From: Nitrospirota bacterium | Lineage (GTDB): Bacteria; Nitrospirota; Nitrospiria; Nitrospirales; Nitrospiraceae | Length of the DNA: 64,000 nt | Direction: 5' to 3' | Assembly (NCBI GenBank): GCA_030645475.1 | Contig: JAUSMA010000020.1 | Coordinates: forward strand, 1-64,000 | In this document: in pieces, positions 27,775-37,019 of the stretch | Numbering within the stretch: the stretch's first letter is position 1 | Layout of the letters: every line of letters begins with the position of its first letter | Position numbers and translations under genes: made by a program | Notes under the pieces: generated by a model | Told to the model about the DNA's origin: nothing | Databases searched by the model: none | The model's input: the letters and a program-made list of their open reading frames with translations, nothing else

Positions 27775-28788
27775 TCATCCCCTATTCGTAAATGCGATGA
27801 GGCGCGCCAGCTTCTCGGCTGCGGCGCCTGAATCGATGGCCTCACCAGCCAAGCGGAATCCATCTTGAAGATTTTCCGCCTTGCGCCCAGCGACAAGAGC
27901 CGGAGCGGCATTCAAACAGACGATGTCCCGTTTTGAGCCTTTACGCCCCTGAAGGATGTCACGCGTGATCATCGCGTTCTCTTGTGACGTCCCTCCTGCA
28001 AGCTCTTTAGCCTGGACCAGTGCCAATCCAAGATCCGCCGGGTTCAGAAGATAGTTCGACAACACGCCCCCTTTGGCCTCTGACACCTGTGTCTTTGCGG
28101 TCAGGGTGATCTCATCGAGTCCGTCCATCCCATGGACGACAAAGCAATGTTGCGATCCCAAATGCATGAGGACGTTTCCCAACAGAGAGGTCAATCGTCC
28201 TTCATAGACGCCGAGCACTTGGATGGTCGCTCCTGCCGGATTGGTCAACGGGCCTAAAAGATTCAGCATGGTTCGAATGCCCATCTCCTGTCGAGGACCG
28301 GCGCAATGTTTCATGGCTCCATGGTAGAGCGGGGCAAAGAGAAAGCCGATGCCGACATCATTGATACAATCGGCCACCCGCTCGGTCGGCAGATCGATCT
28401 TCACGCCCAACGCCGAGAGGACGTCCGCGCTTCCAGACTTGGATGACACCGAACGGTTCCCGTGCTTCGCCACGGTTAAGCCTGCCCCTGCGATGACAAA
28501 TGCGGCCGTCGTGGAAATATTGAACGTATGCGCGCCATCCCCGCCCGTACCACAGGTATCCACAGTGAGGGGATCTCCGATGGCGATGCGGACAGCCTTG
28601 GCTCGCATCGCCCGCACAGAGCCGGATATTTCTTCGACGGTTTCTCCTTTGAGACGAAGCCCCATCAAGTAGGCGGCAATTTGGGCCGGAGTCGCTGCGC
28701 CTTCCATGATCTCCAGCATCACCGATTCGGCTTCTAGCTCGGTGAGAGAAGAGCGGTCGGCAAGTTTGGCGATTGCGTCTTTGATCAT
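27775..28788 (-). CDS. trpD: Anthranilate phosphoribosyltransferase
   Basis: A 337-residue enzyme transferring phosphoribose from PRPP to anthranilate. The PRPP-binding motif DTCGTGGDGAHTFNIST is intact, as are KHGNRSVSSKSGSADVL and the anthranilate-site segment FAPLYHGAMKH. Length is standard. It lies between trpG (24 bases upstream) and trpC (seven bases downstream), so the genes are translated from a common message. It is not fused to trpG. Confidence 0.96.
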   Translation of the reverse strand: MIKDAIAKLADRSSLTELEAESVMLEIMEGAATPAQIAAYLMGLRLKGETVEEISGSVRAMRAKAVRIAIGDPLTVDTCGTGGDGAHTFNISTTAAFVIAGAGLTVAKHGNRSVSSKSGSADVLSALGVKIDLPTERVADCINDVGIGFLFAPLYHGAMKHCAGPRQEMGIRTMLNLLGPLTNPAGATIQVLGVYEGRLTSLLGNVLMHLGSQHCFVVHGMDGLDEITLTAKTQVSEAKGGVLSNYLLNPADLGLALVQAKELAGGTSQENAMITRDILQGRKGSKRDIVCLNAAPALVAGRKAENLQDGFRLAGEAIDSGAAAEKLARLIAFTNRG

Positions 28789-28812
28789 GGCTGGGAAACC
28801 AGGCGGACCTTC

Positions 28813-29376
28813 CTACAACTTCAGGAAGTTACGGAGGAGGTCCTTCCCCGCCGTGGTGAGGATCGACTCTGGGTGAAACTGCACCCCTTCAATGCCCAAT
28901 GACCGATGGCGCAATCCCATGATTTCCCCCTCCGCCGTCTCGGCGGAGATCTCAAAACAGGACGGGAGGGTGTCGCGTTTCACGATCAGGGAATGGTAGC
29001 GAGTGGCATCAAAGGGATTGGGGAGCTGATAGAAAATCGTTTTCCCGTCATGCCGGATCTTCGACGTCTTCCCATGCATCAACCGTTCAGCTCGGACCAC
29101 GTCACCGCCAAACGCCACGGCCAGAGATTGATGGCCCAGGCAGACGCCCAAGAGGGGAAGGCGTCCGCCGAAATGCCGTATGGTCTCAACCGATACGCCC
29201 GCTTCCATCGGCGTGCAGGGCCCTGGAGAAATGACGATGCGGCTGGGTTTCAGCGACTCGATCTGCTCAATCGTAATCTTATTGTTACGAAACACCCGAA
29301 CATCTTCACCAAGCTCCCCGAAGTATTGCACCAGGTTATAGGTGAAGGAATCGTAGTTGTCGATCATCAGTAGCAT
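28813..29376 (-). CDS. trpG: Anthranilate synthase glutamine amidotransferase subunit
   Basis: A 187-residue class I glutamine amidotransferase. The catalytic cysteine is in [10 protein letters not shown], and the catalytic His/Glu pair is in [10 protein letters not shown]. The N-terminus [20 protein letters not shown] is typical of TrpG/PabA. It supplies ammonia to TrpE and may also serve folate synthesis as PabA. I start at ATG 29376; a TTG six bases earlier is also in frame. No strong ribosome site is visible, and a 113-base spacer with an inverted repeat separates it from trpE. Confidence 0.94.
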   Translation of the reverse strand: MLLMIDNYDSFTYNLVQYFGELGEDVRVFRNNKITIEQIESLKPSRIVISPGPCTPMEAGVSVETIRHFGGRLPLLGVCLGHQSLAVAFGGDVVRAERLMHGKTSKIRHDGKTIFYQLPNPFDATRYHSLIVKRDTLPSCFEISAETAEGEIMGLRHRSLGIEGVQFHPESILTTAGKDLLRNFLKL

Positions 29377-29387
29377 AATCAAAAGAG

Positions 29388-29482
29388 CCTATGGCGTATG
29401 GCTGATAGCTGATGGTTAAGATCGCCAGGAATCGACCTCGTTCCCACCTCTTCGTGCTATGCGCTATATGCCATCAGCTATT
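29388..29482. repeat. Inverted repeat between trpE and trpG
   Basis: ATAGCTGATGG (29405-29415) pairs perfectly with CCATCAGCTAT (29471-29481). The flanks (ATGGCGTATGGC and GCGCTATATGCC) continue the pairing imperfectly. The sequence is built from repeated GCTGAT/GCTATA words. It may fold in the trp message or be a separate short-repeat family. Confidence 0.55.
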
Positions 29483-29489
29483 CGCTCCC

Positions 29490-30986
29490 TTATTCTAGTC
29501 CCTGCTCGGCCAATTGGACGGCCTTCATCATGGCCTGGGCCTTGTTGCAGGTCTCTTCATATTCATGTTCAGGATTCGAATCGGCAACGATGCCGGCCCC
29601 GGCTTGGATGAAGGCCTGGTGCTTTTTGACGACGACGGTGCGGATGTTGATACACATGTCCATGTTGCCGGAGAAACTGAGATACCCCACCGCGCCGGCA
29701 TAGGGCCCGCGCCTGGTAGGCTCGAGTTCATCGATGATCTGCATCGCGCGAATCTTCGGCGCGCCGGAGACCGTACCGGCAGGAAAACAAGCCCGCAACA
29801 CGTCGTACGAGGTCTTCGACTCATCCAGTTGCCCTGTCACATTCGAGACGATGTGCATGACGTGCGAATACCGCTCGACGTGCATGAGTGAATCCACCAC
29901 GACCGACCCTGCTTTCGCCACGCGTCCGACATCGTTCCGCCCGAGATCCACGAGCATGACATGCTCGGCCCGTTCCTTCTCATCGGCCAGCAGCCGCTTC
30001 TCCATCTGCTGATCTTCTTCCGGCGTCGCTCCGCGGCGGCGCGTGCCGGCAATGGGACGAAGAGAGATGACACCGTTTTCGCAACGGACGAGGGTCTCCG
30101 GAGAGGAACCGACCAGCTCAACCCCTGCAATACGCAGGTAATACATATAGGGAGAAGGATTCACCACACGTAATGCGCGATAGAGTTGCAACGGCGGCGC
30201 TTGGAGGTTGGTCTCCCATCTCTGAGAGACCACAGTTTGGACGATATCGCCGGCCCGAATATATTCTTTCGTCCGCACGACCATCTTTTCAAAATCTGCC
30301 TTGCTCATATTCGACGTAAACGTCACCGGCTTCCGGCGGCGATGCGGACGAGTACGGCGAAGCGGACGTTTCAGCCGCGCGATCATGCGCTCGATCCGTT
30401 CCGTGGCTAATCGGTAGGCGGCCTTGAGGCCACGCTCCCCCTTCGCCGTGATATGCGCAGTGGATACGACTTTGATCTTCTGGGCGACATTGTCGAAGAT
30501 CAGCATGGTATCGGTGAGCAGGAAGGCACAGTCCGGCAGATTCAGAGGATCCTTCTGCCTGGCGGCCATGTCCTCGAACGTACGCACCATGTCGTAGCTC
30601 AGATATCCAACGGCACCTCCGACGAACGGGGGTAGATCCGGCACCGTCACCGGGCGATAACCCTCCATCATCTCACGCAGTCGTTCAAGCGGATTTCCAC
30701 GACTGGGAATACGCTTCTTGCGTGTGCCCTGCACGACAACCAGGTCGCCCCGATCTTCGTAGACGACAACGGGCGAACCACTGCCGAGGAAGGAATAACG
30801 AGCCCATTTCTCCCCCCCCTCAATAGACTCTAGGAGGTAGGCTGAAGGGCCATGATCGATTTTTGAAAAGGCGGAGACGGGGGTTTCATAGTCCGCGAGA
30901 ATCTCTCGATAGAGCGGAATGAGGTTACCCTCTCCGGCATATTGCCGAAATTGGTCGAGGCTGAGCGAGTATTGCGGCGGCGCCAC
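29490..30986 (-). CDS. trpE: Anthranilate synthase component I
   Basis: A 498-residue chorismate-utilising enzyme that makes anthranilate with TrpG. The N-terminal allosteric segment LLESIEGGEKWARYSFLG matches the tryptophan-binding LLES motif, so feedback inhibition by Trp is likely. The catalytic half includes SPETLVRCENGV, IAGTRRRGATPEED and AGTVSGAPKIRAM. A GTG at 30986 is the start, with AGGA upstream. It follows the LysM lipoprotein gene by only 12 bases, so the operon promoter is probably upstream of that gene. Confidence 0.96.
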   Translation of the reverse strand: MAPPQYSLSLDQFRQYAGEGNLIPLYREILADYETPVSAFSKIDHGPSAYLLESIEGGEKWARYSFLGSGSPVVVYEDRGDLVVVQGTRKKRIPSRGNPLERLREMMEGYRPVTVPDLPPFVGGAVGYLSYDMVRTFEDMAARQKDPLNLPDCAFLLTDTMLIFDNVAQKIKVVSTAHITAKGERGLKAAYRLATERIERMIARLKRPLRRTRPHRRRKPVTFTSNMSKADFEKMVVRTKEYIRAGDIVQTVVSQRWETNLQAPPLQLYRALRVVNPSPYMYYLRIAGVELVGSSPETLVRCENGVISLRPIAGTRRRGATPEEDQQMEKRLLADEKERAEHVMLVDLGRNDVGRVAKAGSVVVDSLMHVERYSHVMHIVSNVTGQLDESKTSYDVLRACFPAGTVSGAPKIRAMQIIDELEPTRRGPYAGAVGYLSFSGNMDMCINIRTVVVKKHQAFIQAGAGIVADSNPEHEYEETCNKAQAMMKAVQLAEQGLE

Positions 30987-30998
30987 GGTATCGTCCTA

Positions 30999-31652
30999 TT
31001 ATTCTTGGCCTACAATGAGCTTCTGTCCTACTTCGATAATGTCGTCCGGCAGCTTGTTCCACTTCCTGACCTTGTCGACAGTGGCGCCATACTTCCGACT
31101 GATCCGGTAGAGCGTTTCGCCAGGCTTCACGACATGAACCGTGGGCGATCGCAAGCTTCCCATCGACGACGCGACTGCCTCTGGCACAGCCGGAACCTCG
31201 GAAGCACCCCCGAGAGCTGTCGCGCTCAGGTCCACGGTATCGGTCGTATCCAGAGCCGGTTCAACCGGCAGCGCCTTGCGCCCAGGCGCGGCTGCACGTT
31301 TCATATCGGCCTTGGCTTTACGTTCCAGCAGCGCAGACTCCTTCATCGCTTCGGCTTCTTCCTGCACACGGGCCATTTGCTCCCGAACAGCTTGCACCTG
31401 CGCCGTGAGCTCCCGATTTCTGGCCTCAAACTCCATCAGTTCTTTCTTGCCCCGCTTCGCTTCATTATCCAGTTCGCCGGTTCGTTTCTCTTCCTGGGCC
31501 AACAGACGTTGAAAGTTCAGGCTGCGCGCCTTTTCCGCCTCATACTTTTCGGCCATCACACATCCGCTCAATACGAGCATTCCACAGACGATCGTCACAC
31601 CGTGATAGATGGATCTGGACATTGACTTGATCACGTAATTCTCCTCTTTCAT
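30999..31652 (-). CDS. LysM-domain lipoprotein with coiled coil
   Basis: A 217-residue lipoprotein. AGAGGAGG precedes the ATG at 31652. The signal peptide ends in lipobox LSGC. Next comes a long charged helical region (about residues 35-110, with heptad-like EARNRELTAQVQAVREQ) predicted to form a coiled coil, and an Ala/Pro-rich linker. The C-terminal LysM domain (VHVVKPGETLYRISRKYG...VGQKLIVG) binds peptidoglycan. Its position 12 bases before trpE makes it the first gene of the trp operon, which is unexpected for a cell-wall protein. It is divergent from ligA. Confidence 0.85.
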   Translation of the reverse strand: MKEENYVIKSMSRSIYHGVTIVCGMLVLSGCVMAEKYEAEKARSLNFQRLLAQEEKRTGELDNEAKRGKKELMEFEARNRELTAQVQAVREQMARVQEEAEAMKESALLERKAKADMKRAAAPGRKALPVEPALDTTDTVDLSATALGGASEVPAVPEAVASSMGSLRSPTVHVVKPGETLYRISRKYGATVDKVRKWNKLPDDIIEVGQKLIVGQE

Positions 31653-31873
31653 GGATACCTCCTCTGACAGTCGTGAGGGACTCGCCCTCTCGCAGCAGAA
31701 AGTAGACACCGGCTGCCATGCAATGAAAAAACGACTCAAATAGAAGCAGTAGAATAATGTCTAACGCAGCGAAAGTCAAAGCGAATATGGCACCTTCGTC
31801 GTTTGACCCACTCCCTACCCCTATGGTACGGTTCGAAACCGTCACGTCCTCTGTTCGTTACCATCCAAGCCCT

Positions 31874-33901
31874 ATGGCCCACGCCGACATCCTTGCCAGA
31901 CTGATCGCGCTCAAAGACGAAATCAGACGCCACGACTATCTCTACTACGTCAAGGATCGTCCGGAGGTTTCTGATTCTCACTACGATCGTCTATTCCGCG
32001 AGCTGATCGATCTGGAACAAGCGTATCCGGAACTCGTCACGCCCGATTCCCCGACCCAACGGGTCGGCGCGCCACCGCTTGAGTCGCTGATCAAGATTCC
32101 CCATGAGCAGCCGATGCTCAGCCTGGACTCGATTGTCGATCAGGAGGAGATTCAAGCATTCGATCAACGGATGAAACGCGAACTGGAAACCCCGTCCGTT
32201 GAGTACAGCGCGGAACCAAAGTTCGATGGGTTATCGGTTGAACTGGTCTACGACCATGGAATGTTCACCCGTGGAGCGACCAGGGGCGACGGAACGACCG
32301 GAGAGGATGTGACCGTCAACCTGAGAACGATCCGTTCGCTCCCGCTGCAATTGCAAGCGCAGTCCGGATTCCCCGACCATCTTGTCGTACGGGGCGAAGT
32401 ATACATGCGCCTCGATGATTTCCAAGCCTTGAATCGACGGATCACCGAACGGGGCGACGACGCCTTTGCGAATCCACGCAATGCGGCCTCTGGTTCCCTC
32501 CGGCAATTGGATTCCACGATTACCGCGACCCGCCCATTGGTTGTGACCTGTTATGAAATCATGGCCCTCTCCACACCCGCACCTTTCACACATTGGGAGG
32601 AGCTTGAGCAATTGGCCAGATGGGGGATCCCGGTGCCGACGCATCGACGACTCTGTGCCTCGATCGACGACGTGATAGCCTTTCACAGGGAAACAGAATC
32701 GATCCGGGATCGGCTGCTCTATGAAATCGATGGCGTAGTGGTGAAAGTGAATCGCCGAGACTGGCAACATCGCCTGGGAATGAAATCTCGCAGCCCCCGC
32801 TGGGCCCTCGCCTATAAATTTACCCCGCGCAAGGAAATCACCGTCGTACAGGATATCGTCGTGTCTGTCGGGAGAACCGGAACCCTCACACCCGTCGCAC
32901 TCTTGAAACCGGTGGAAGTCGGTGGCGTCACCATCAGCCGAGCCACCTTACACAACGCCGATGAGGTCGCCAGAAAAGATATTCGGATCGGGGATACCGT
33001 CAAAGTTGAACGGGCCGGCGATGTGATTCCCGCCATTGCTGAGCGTGTCCCCATCCCCAATGAGCAACGGAGCGCTCCCTTTCTAATACCGGATCACTGC
33101 CCGGTCTGCGGATCGAATGTCGGCCGCGAGGGTGCCTATTTCTACTGTACCGGTCAATTGGTCTGTGGCGCCCAATTGAAGGGGGCAATCGAACACTTTG
33201 CGTCCAAGCACGCGCTCAACATCGAAGGCTTAGGAAAGAAGACTGTGGCGCAGCTGGTTGACGAGGGACTGCTACGATCCCTCGCCGATCTCTATCGCCT
33301 AACCAAGGAAGATCTCGTACGACTTGAGGGGTTCGCCGATCGGTCTGCCACCGCCCTCGTGGAGTCGATTGCGGGCAATACAGCCGTTTCCCTCGATCGA
33401 TTTCTGATGGGACTTGGGATTCGACAAGTCGGACAACATATCGCCAAAGTCCTGGCCCGTGAGTTCACGTCTCTTGAAGAGATCATGGCAGCGGATCGGG
33501 AACGGCTTCTGCAGATTCGTGAAATTGGCCCTGAGATATCAGACAGCTTGGTGGCCTATTGGTCTGAGCCACGCAATCGAGAAGCCATCGCACAACTCCA
33601 AACATTGGGGCTGCAGATCGCACCGGGCATGGCCCGAGGTGATCGAATGGAATCCCCGCTCGCGGGAAAGACATTCGTGTTTACCGGCGGGCTGGATCAT
33701 TTCACACGAGATGAGGCACAACGAGCCGTTGAAACGGCCGGAGCGCGCGTCGCCTCAAGTGTGAGTAAAAAGACATCGTATGTGGTCGCGGGACGGGACC
33801 CAGGCTCCAAACTGGATCAAGCGCGTACACTGGGGGTATCGATTCTGACGGAGCAGGAGTTCGGCGCCTTGATTGGAGAGGAGAAGGGCCAATCTAACTG
33901 A
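31874..33901 (+). CDS. ligA: NAD-dependent DNA ligase
   Basis: A 675-residue replicative DNA ligase. In order: domain Ia for NMN binding (RRHDYLYYV...YDRLFREL), the adenylation lysine in AEPKFDGLSVEL, an OB fold, a four-cysteine zinc finger (CPVCG...YFYCTGQLVCGAQ), helix-hairpin-helix repeats and a C-terminal BRCT domain (LAGKTFVFTGGLDHFTRDEA). The ATG at 31874 gives the usual E. coli-like length. In-frame ATGs at 31757, 31787 and 31823 would add a proline-rich extension, and no start has a good Shine-Dalgarno. Its stop overlaps the convergent CorC-type gene by eight bases. Confidence 0.96.
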   Translation: MAHADILARLIALKDEIRRHDYLYYVKDRPEVSDSHYDRLFRELIDLEQAYPELVTPDSPTQRVGAPPLESLIKIPHEQPMLSLDSIVDQEEIQAFDQRMKRELETPSVEYSAEPKFDGLSVELVYDHGMFTRGATRGDGTTGEDVTVNLRTIRSLPLQLQAQSGFPDHLVVRGEVYMRLDDFQALNRRITERGDDAFANPRNAASGSLRQLDSTITATRPLVVTCYEIMALSTPAPFTHWEELEQLARWGIPVPTHRRLCASIDDVIAFHRETESIRDRLLYEIDGVVVKVNRRDWQHRLGMKSRSPRWALAYKFTPRKEITVVQDIVVSVGRTGTLTPVALLKPVEVGGVTISRATLHNADEVARKDIRIGDTVKVERAGDVIPAIAERVPIPNEQRSAPFLIPDHCPVCGSNVGREGAYFYCTGQLVCGAQLKGAIEHFASKHALNIEGLGKKTVAQLVDEGLLRSLADLYRLTKEDLVRLEGFADRSATALVESIAGNTAVSLDRFLMGLGIRQVGQHIAKVLAREFTSLEEIMAADRERLLQIREIGPEISDSLVAYWSEPRNREAIAQLQTLGLQIAPGMARGDRMESPLAGKTFVFTGGLDHFTRDEAQRAVETAGARVASSVSKKTSYVVAGRDPGSKLDQARTLGVSILTEQEFGALIGEEKGQSN

Positions 33902-35186
33902 CGAGGTCGAGGTTCTGGGATTCGACGTGGGCCGGGGATTTCTCTTCACGAAAGATTTGGACACTTCGAATGGATCGAGGCTCGGCTTCATGGATGAGGA
34001 TTCGACAGTTGGCGATCCGCACTTCTTCTCCCACCTTGGGAATTCTCCCAAGTTCCTGCTGAATGAGCCCTCCGATCGTCACCGCTTCGTCGCCGAGATC
34101 GACCTTCAGGAAGTCGTTGACCTTGCGCACTTCGGTCCTGCTGTGAACCAAAATATGGTTCTTCCCTAGCCGCTTGATCAGCTCTTCGGTGATGTCTGTT
34201 TCGTCCATGATCTCTCCGACCACTTCTTCGAGAAGATCCTCAAGTGTGACAATCCCCATGACGCCACCGAACTCGTTCACCACGACGGCCATATGGCGTT
34301 TCTCCTGCTGAAACTGCTTCATCAGGTCGTCTGCGGTTTTGCCGGACGGCACGAACAGCGGCGGATAGGCAATATCCTTGAGCTTGGCCTCATTCCTCCC
34401 CTTGGCGAGCTCAGTGAGTGCTCTCGTCTTGTACAGAATGCCCGTGATGTTATCCAACGTCCCGTCATATACGGGAATCCGTGAATATTTCGAGTTATAG
34501 AGAAGCTCTTGGGCCTCCTTCAGGCGCAGGTTCCCATCCAAGGAGAAGACATAGAGGCGAGGGGTCATCGCGTCTTCAGCGGTGATGTCTTTGAGCTGGA
34601 AGACGTTCTTGATCATCTGCACCTTCTCGACCTCAATCGCCCCGGCCTTCCCCCCCTCTTCCAGCATGATCTTCAGTTCCTCTTCCGTGACTAGAGGAAG
34701 CGTCAGGCCCTTCCCTCCGGTAAGTTTATGGATGAACGGAACCATCACGAAGAGAAGCGGCTTAAGAAGGAGCTCGACCCCATAGATAGGATAGGACATG
34801 TTCAACGTCACAGGTATGGCGAACTTCGCCGCCAAGGTCTTTGGAATGACGTCGACGGAGACAAGCAATACAAATGTGAGCAACCCAACGACTACTGCGA
34901 CGGAATCGTTAAAAAATGTCCGTTCCCCCTCGAAGATGTTCAAGGTCAGGAAGGCTGCATACATAGGAATAGCCGTGCTGACCAGACGGTCACCGATGAG
35001 TATCGTGGCGAGCAGCCTCTGCGGGTCACTTCGCAGCTGAAGGGCCATCTTTGCCCGTTTATTGTGATTCTGGACAAGCGCCCGCAGCTTCGTATCATTA
35101 ACAGCAAAGAAACCGATTTCAGCCGTAGATATCACGGCTGAAATAGTAATAAGGGCTAAGAGAATAAGCACGTCCATAGGTTGCAA
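33894..35186 (-). CDS. CNNM/CorC-family membrane protein with CBS pair
   Basis: A 430-residue protein. The N-terminal CNNM (DUF21) domain has about four membrane helices (LLALITISAVISTAEIGFFAV, then further hydrophobic segments). Two CBS domains follow (DAMTPRLYVFSLDGN and KTADDLMKQFQQEKRHMAVVVNEFGG) with the typical MGIVTLEDLLEE. A C-terminal CorC_HlyC domain completes it. Relatives are implicated in magnesium or cobalt export and are often wrongly called haemolysins. The CBS pair would bind nucleotides such as ATP-Mg. It converges on ligA. No partner gene is evident. Confidence 0.9.
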   Translation of the reverse strand: MQPMDVLILLALITISAVISTAEIGFFAVNDTKLRALVQNHNKRAKMALQLRSDPQRLLATILIGDRLVSTAIPMYAAFLTLNIFEGERTFFNDSVAVVVGLLTFVLLVSVDVIPKTLAAKFAIPVTLNMSYPIYGVELLLKPLLFVMVPFIHKLTGGKGLTLPLVTEEELKIMLEEGGKAGAIEVEKVQMIKNVFQLKDITAEDAMTPRLYVFSLDGNLRLKEAQELLYNSKYSRIPVYDGTLDNITGILYKTRALTELAKGRNEAKLKDIAYPPLFVPSGKTADDLMKQFQQEKRHMAVVVNEFGGVMGIVTLEDLLEEVVGEIMDETDITEELIKRLGKNHILVHSRTEVRKVNDFLKVDLGDEAVTIGGLIQQELGRIPKVGEEVRIANCRILIHEAEPRSIRSVQIFREEKSPAHVESQNLDLVS

Positions 35187-35460
35187 TCTATTTTAGAAGG
35201 GTCCGACCCGGTTGATCGGCCAGGAATGCAAGAAGGCCCAGGGGCTATCCCCTATCGCCGTAGACCAGCAATGTGAGATGTGGGAGAACGGAGTAACGTG
35301 ATAGGGACCTATAGGACCTGTATCCATTGGACTCTACATGTATCATAGGACGGAGTGGCGAGCAAGCATATGATGCAAACACGTCACAATATCAAATAGT
35401 TGCGTTGCATGTTCGCAGAATAGCTGAAGAATTGGAATGGCGAGTTTGCTGAAACTGGTA

Positions 35461-36138
35461 CTACGGGTCGTCGCGAAAGATAAAGGATTGGAGCCCTAGG
35501 ACGGAATCGAGATGAGATGCGGCAGCTTCTGCCTGGGCCTCCGTAGAAAACTGACCGATCTGGACCCGATATCGTGTTCCTTCAGGCAGATCAACCGTCT
35601 GGACTCTGCCTCCCGGGTAGAGATGTTTGCCCCGTTCTAACAGATTAAACGCATTCTGCTGATCGGAAAACGCCCCGACTTGTACCCGCAAGACCCCCAT
35701 ATCGGCTGCTCGTCCTTGATACCCCACGACCCGCAATTCAATCTGATCGGTTCCTGCTCCGGTCATCCCGAGCGCTTGCGCCCCTGCGAGTGAAAGATCG
35801 AGCACACGACCTCTCGCGAACGGACCCCGATCGTTAATGCGGATGGTCACCTGTCGATCGGTACTCAGCGATCGAACCACCGCAATGGAGCCAAGCGGCA
35901 ATGTCCGATGAGCCGCCGTCAGCTGATGCATATCATATCGTTCACCGTTTGCGGTCTTGTTCCCATGAAATCCTGGTCCATACCACGAGGCGACGCCTCG
36001 TTCGACAAATCCAATCGGATAGCCGGGGAAATAGACCGGTTTGGGAGTGCCTCCACAAGCGGCCATGGTACCGGCCAGGAGGGTGACGAGAAGAAGAACC
36101 AGCCAACGAGCGCAGCAGGCCTGAGGTCGGCAAGACAT
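35461..36138 (-). CDS. rlpA: RlpA-like septal-ring lytic transglycosylase
   Basis: A 225-residue lipoprotein with a Cys-rich signal peptide and lipobox MAAC. The mature protein has a double-psi beta-barrel (ERGVASWYGPGFHGNKTANGERYD, then DRGPFARGRVLDLS). In RlpA this cleaves denuded glycan strands, and the catalytic Asp of NDRGPF is present. The C-terminal 75 residues form a SPOR domain (LRVQVGAFSDQQNAFNLLE) that targets septal denuded peptidoglycan. The ATG at 36138 lies two bases after the stop of the ACT-domain gene, a tight coupling. A 274-base spacer downstream holds no gene. Confidence 0.92.
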   Translation of the reverse strand: MSCRPQACCARWLVLLLVTLLAGTMAACGGTPKPVYFPGYPIGFVERGVASWYGPGFHGNKTANGERYDMHQLTAAHRTLPLGSIAVVRSLSTDRQVTIRINDRGPFARGRVLDLSLAGAQALGMTGAGTDQIELRVVGYQGRAADMGVLRVQVGAFSDQQNAFNLLERGKHLYPGGRVQTVDLPEGTRYRVQIGQFSTEAQAEAAASHLDSVLGLQSFIFRDDP

Positions 36139-36140
36139 GA

Positions 36141-36551
36141 CTAGAATTCGTCGAGCGATTGATCCTGCAAGACGGTAAGCGCTTTCGCTGTATGTGAGAC
36201 AGTCAGGACTACGATGGCACGTTTCCCTTCGCGGGAGGGCGTGCAATAACCGCATTTAATATTGATGCGCGCCTTCGTCAGCAAATCCGCCACTTCCCTG
36301 AGAGCCCCTGGCTTGTTCGTCAGACTCAAGATCAGCGCCGTTTCTTCAGTAAATCTGATCTTCGCCGCTTTTAATGCCGCACGGGCTCCTTCCAGATCGG
36401 CAACCAAGAGCCTCAGTTTTCCCGCTCCGATGACCTCCGGAGCAGAAAATGCCTTGATATTGACCTTGGCATCTCCGAGAACCTGGGCCACTTGGGCAAT
36501 GACGCCTGGCTTGCTCTTTCCGCTAATGACCAATTGTGTTGTTGTGGGCAT
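36141..36551 (-). CDS. Tandem ACT-domain protein
   Basis: A 136-residue protein made of two ACT domains: TQLVISGKSKPGVIAQVAQVL and ILSLTNKPGALREVADLL. Both keep the glycine at the strand-helix turn that binds amino-acid ligands. Stand-alone ACT-ACT proteins act as amino-acid sensors or regulatory subunits. The ligand cannot be read from sequence. The second repeat contains CGYCTPSREGKRAIVVL, with two cysteines. It is followed by rlpA with two bases between them. Confidence 0.85.
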   Translation of the reverse strand: MPTTTQLVISGKSKPGVIAQVAQVLGDAKVNIKAFSAPEVIGAGKLRLLVADLEGARAALKAAKIRFTEETALILSLTNKPGALREVADLLTKARINIKCGYCTPSREGKRAIVVLTVSHTAKALTVLQDQSLDEF

Positions 36552-36593
36552 GGGGGTTACTCCGTGACATCGTGGTAGGTGAAGATGATCGTT

Positions 36594-36956
36594 TCAGCGA
36601 GTTTCAAAATTCACCATTTTCCGCTGAGCGCCGAAGGGAATCATTTCTATCGACACCAATACCTGCAGCGATGATTGATGTGCAAGCAATGTACAGGATT
36701 TGCCGCTCCCCTGCTCCTGGCCTTGCAGGGTGACGAGTGCCGGATTGTCGTAGCCCATGACTTCCACGGAAATCGCTTGACCAGAAGGGAGAAAGGCAAC
36801 CACATCCAGCTGTTCATGCGTGGCAAGGTCCCGCTGCATTTCTGCAAGGCGGGCTTTCAGCCGATTCACAAATTGTTCTGCCTGACAGGAGTCGTCGGAG
36901 CCTCTGGGCTCGATCGCGGGAACATTGATTTGAGGAAGAAGGCTCAAGAAACTCAT
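36594..36956 (-). CDS. Hypothetical protein
   Basis: About 120 residues starting MSFLSLLPQINVPAI. An in-frame GTG at 37001 would add 15 residues, and neither start has a clean ribosome site. The middle is a helix (FVNRLKARLAEMQRDLATHEQ), then strand-like segments (LDVVAFLPSGQAISVEVMGY, SLQVLVSIEMIPFG). No transmembrane segment and no motif that I recognise. It is 19 bases downstream of another unknown gene on the same strand. A small cytoplasmic beta-strand-rich protein is all that can be said. Confidence 0.55.
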   Translation of the reverse strand: MSFLSLLPQINVPAIEPRGSDDSCQAEQFVNRLKARLAEMQRDLATHEQLDVVAFLPSGQAISVEVMGYDNPALVTLQGQEQGSGKSCTLLAHQSSLQVLVSIEMIPFGAQRKMVNFETR

Positions 36957-37019
36957 CTCATCTCCATCGATACGACGACCACGCGAAACAACATTCCGCA
37001 CCGTTGAGCAGGCTATCGG

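Noticed and set aside
31653-31873. Trp attenuator or T-box ahead of the trp operon
   Set aside because: No Trp-rich leader peptide and no T-box signature upstream of the LysM gene or trpE.
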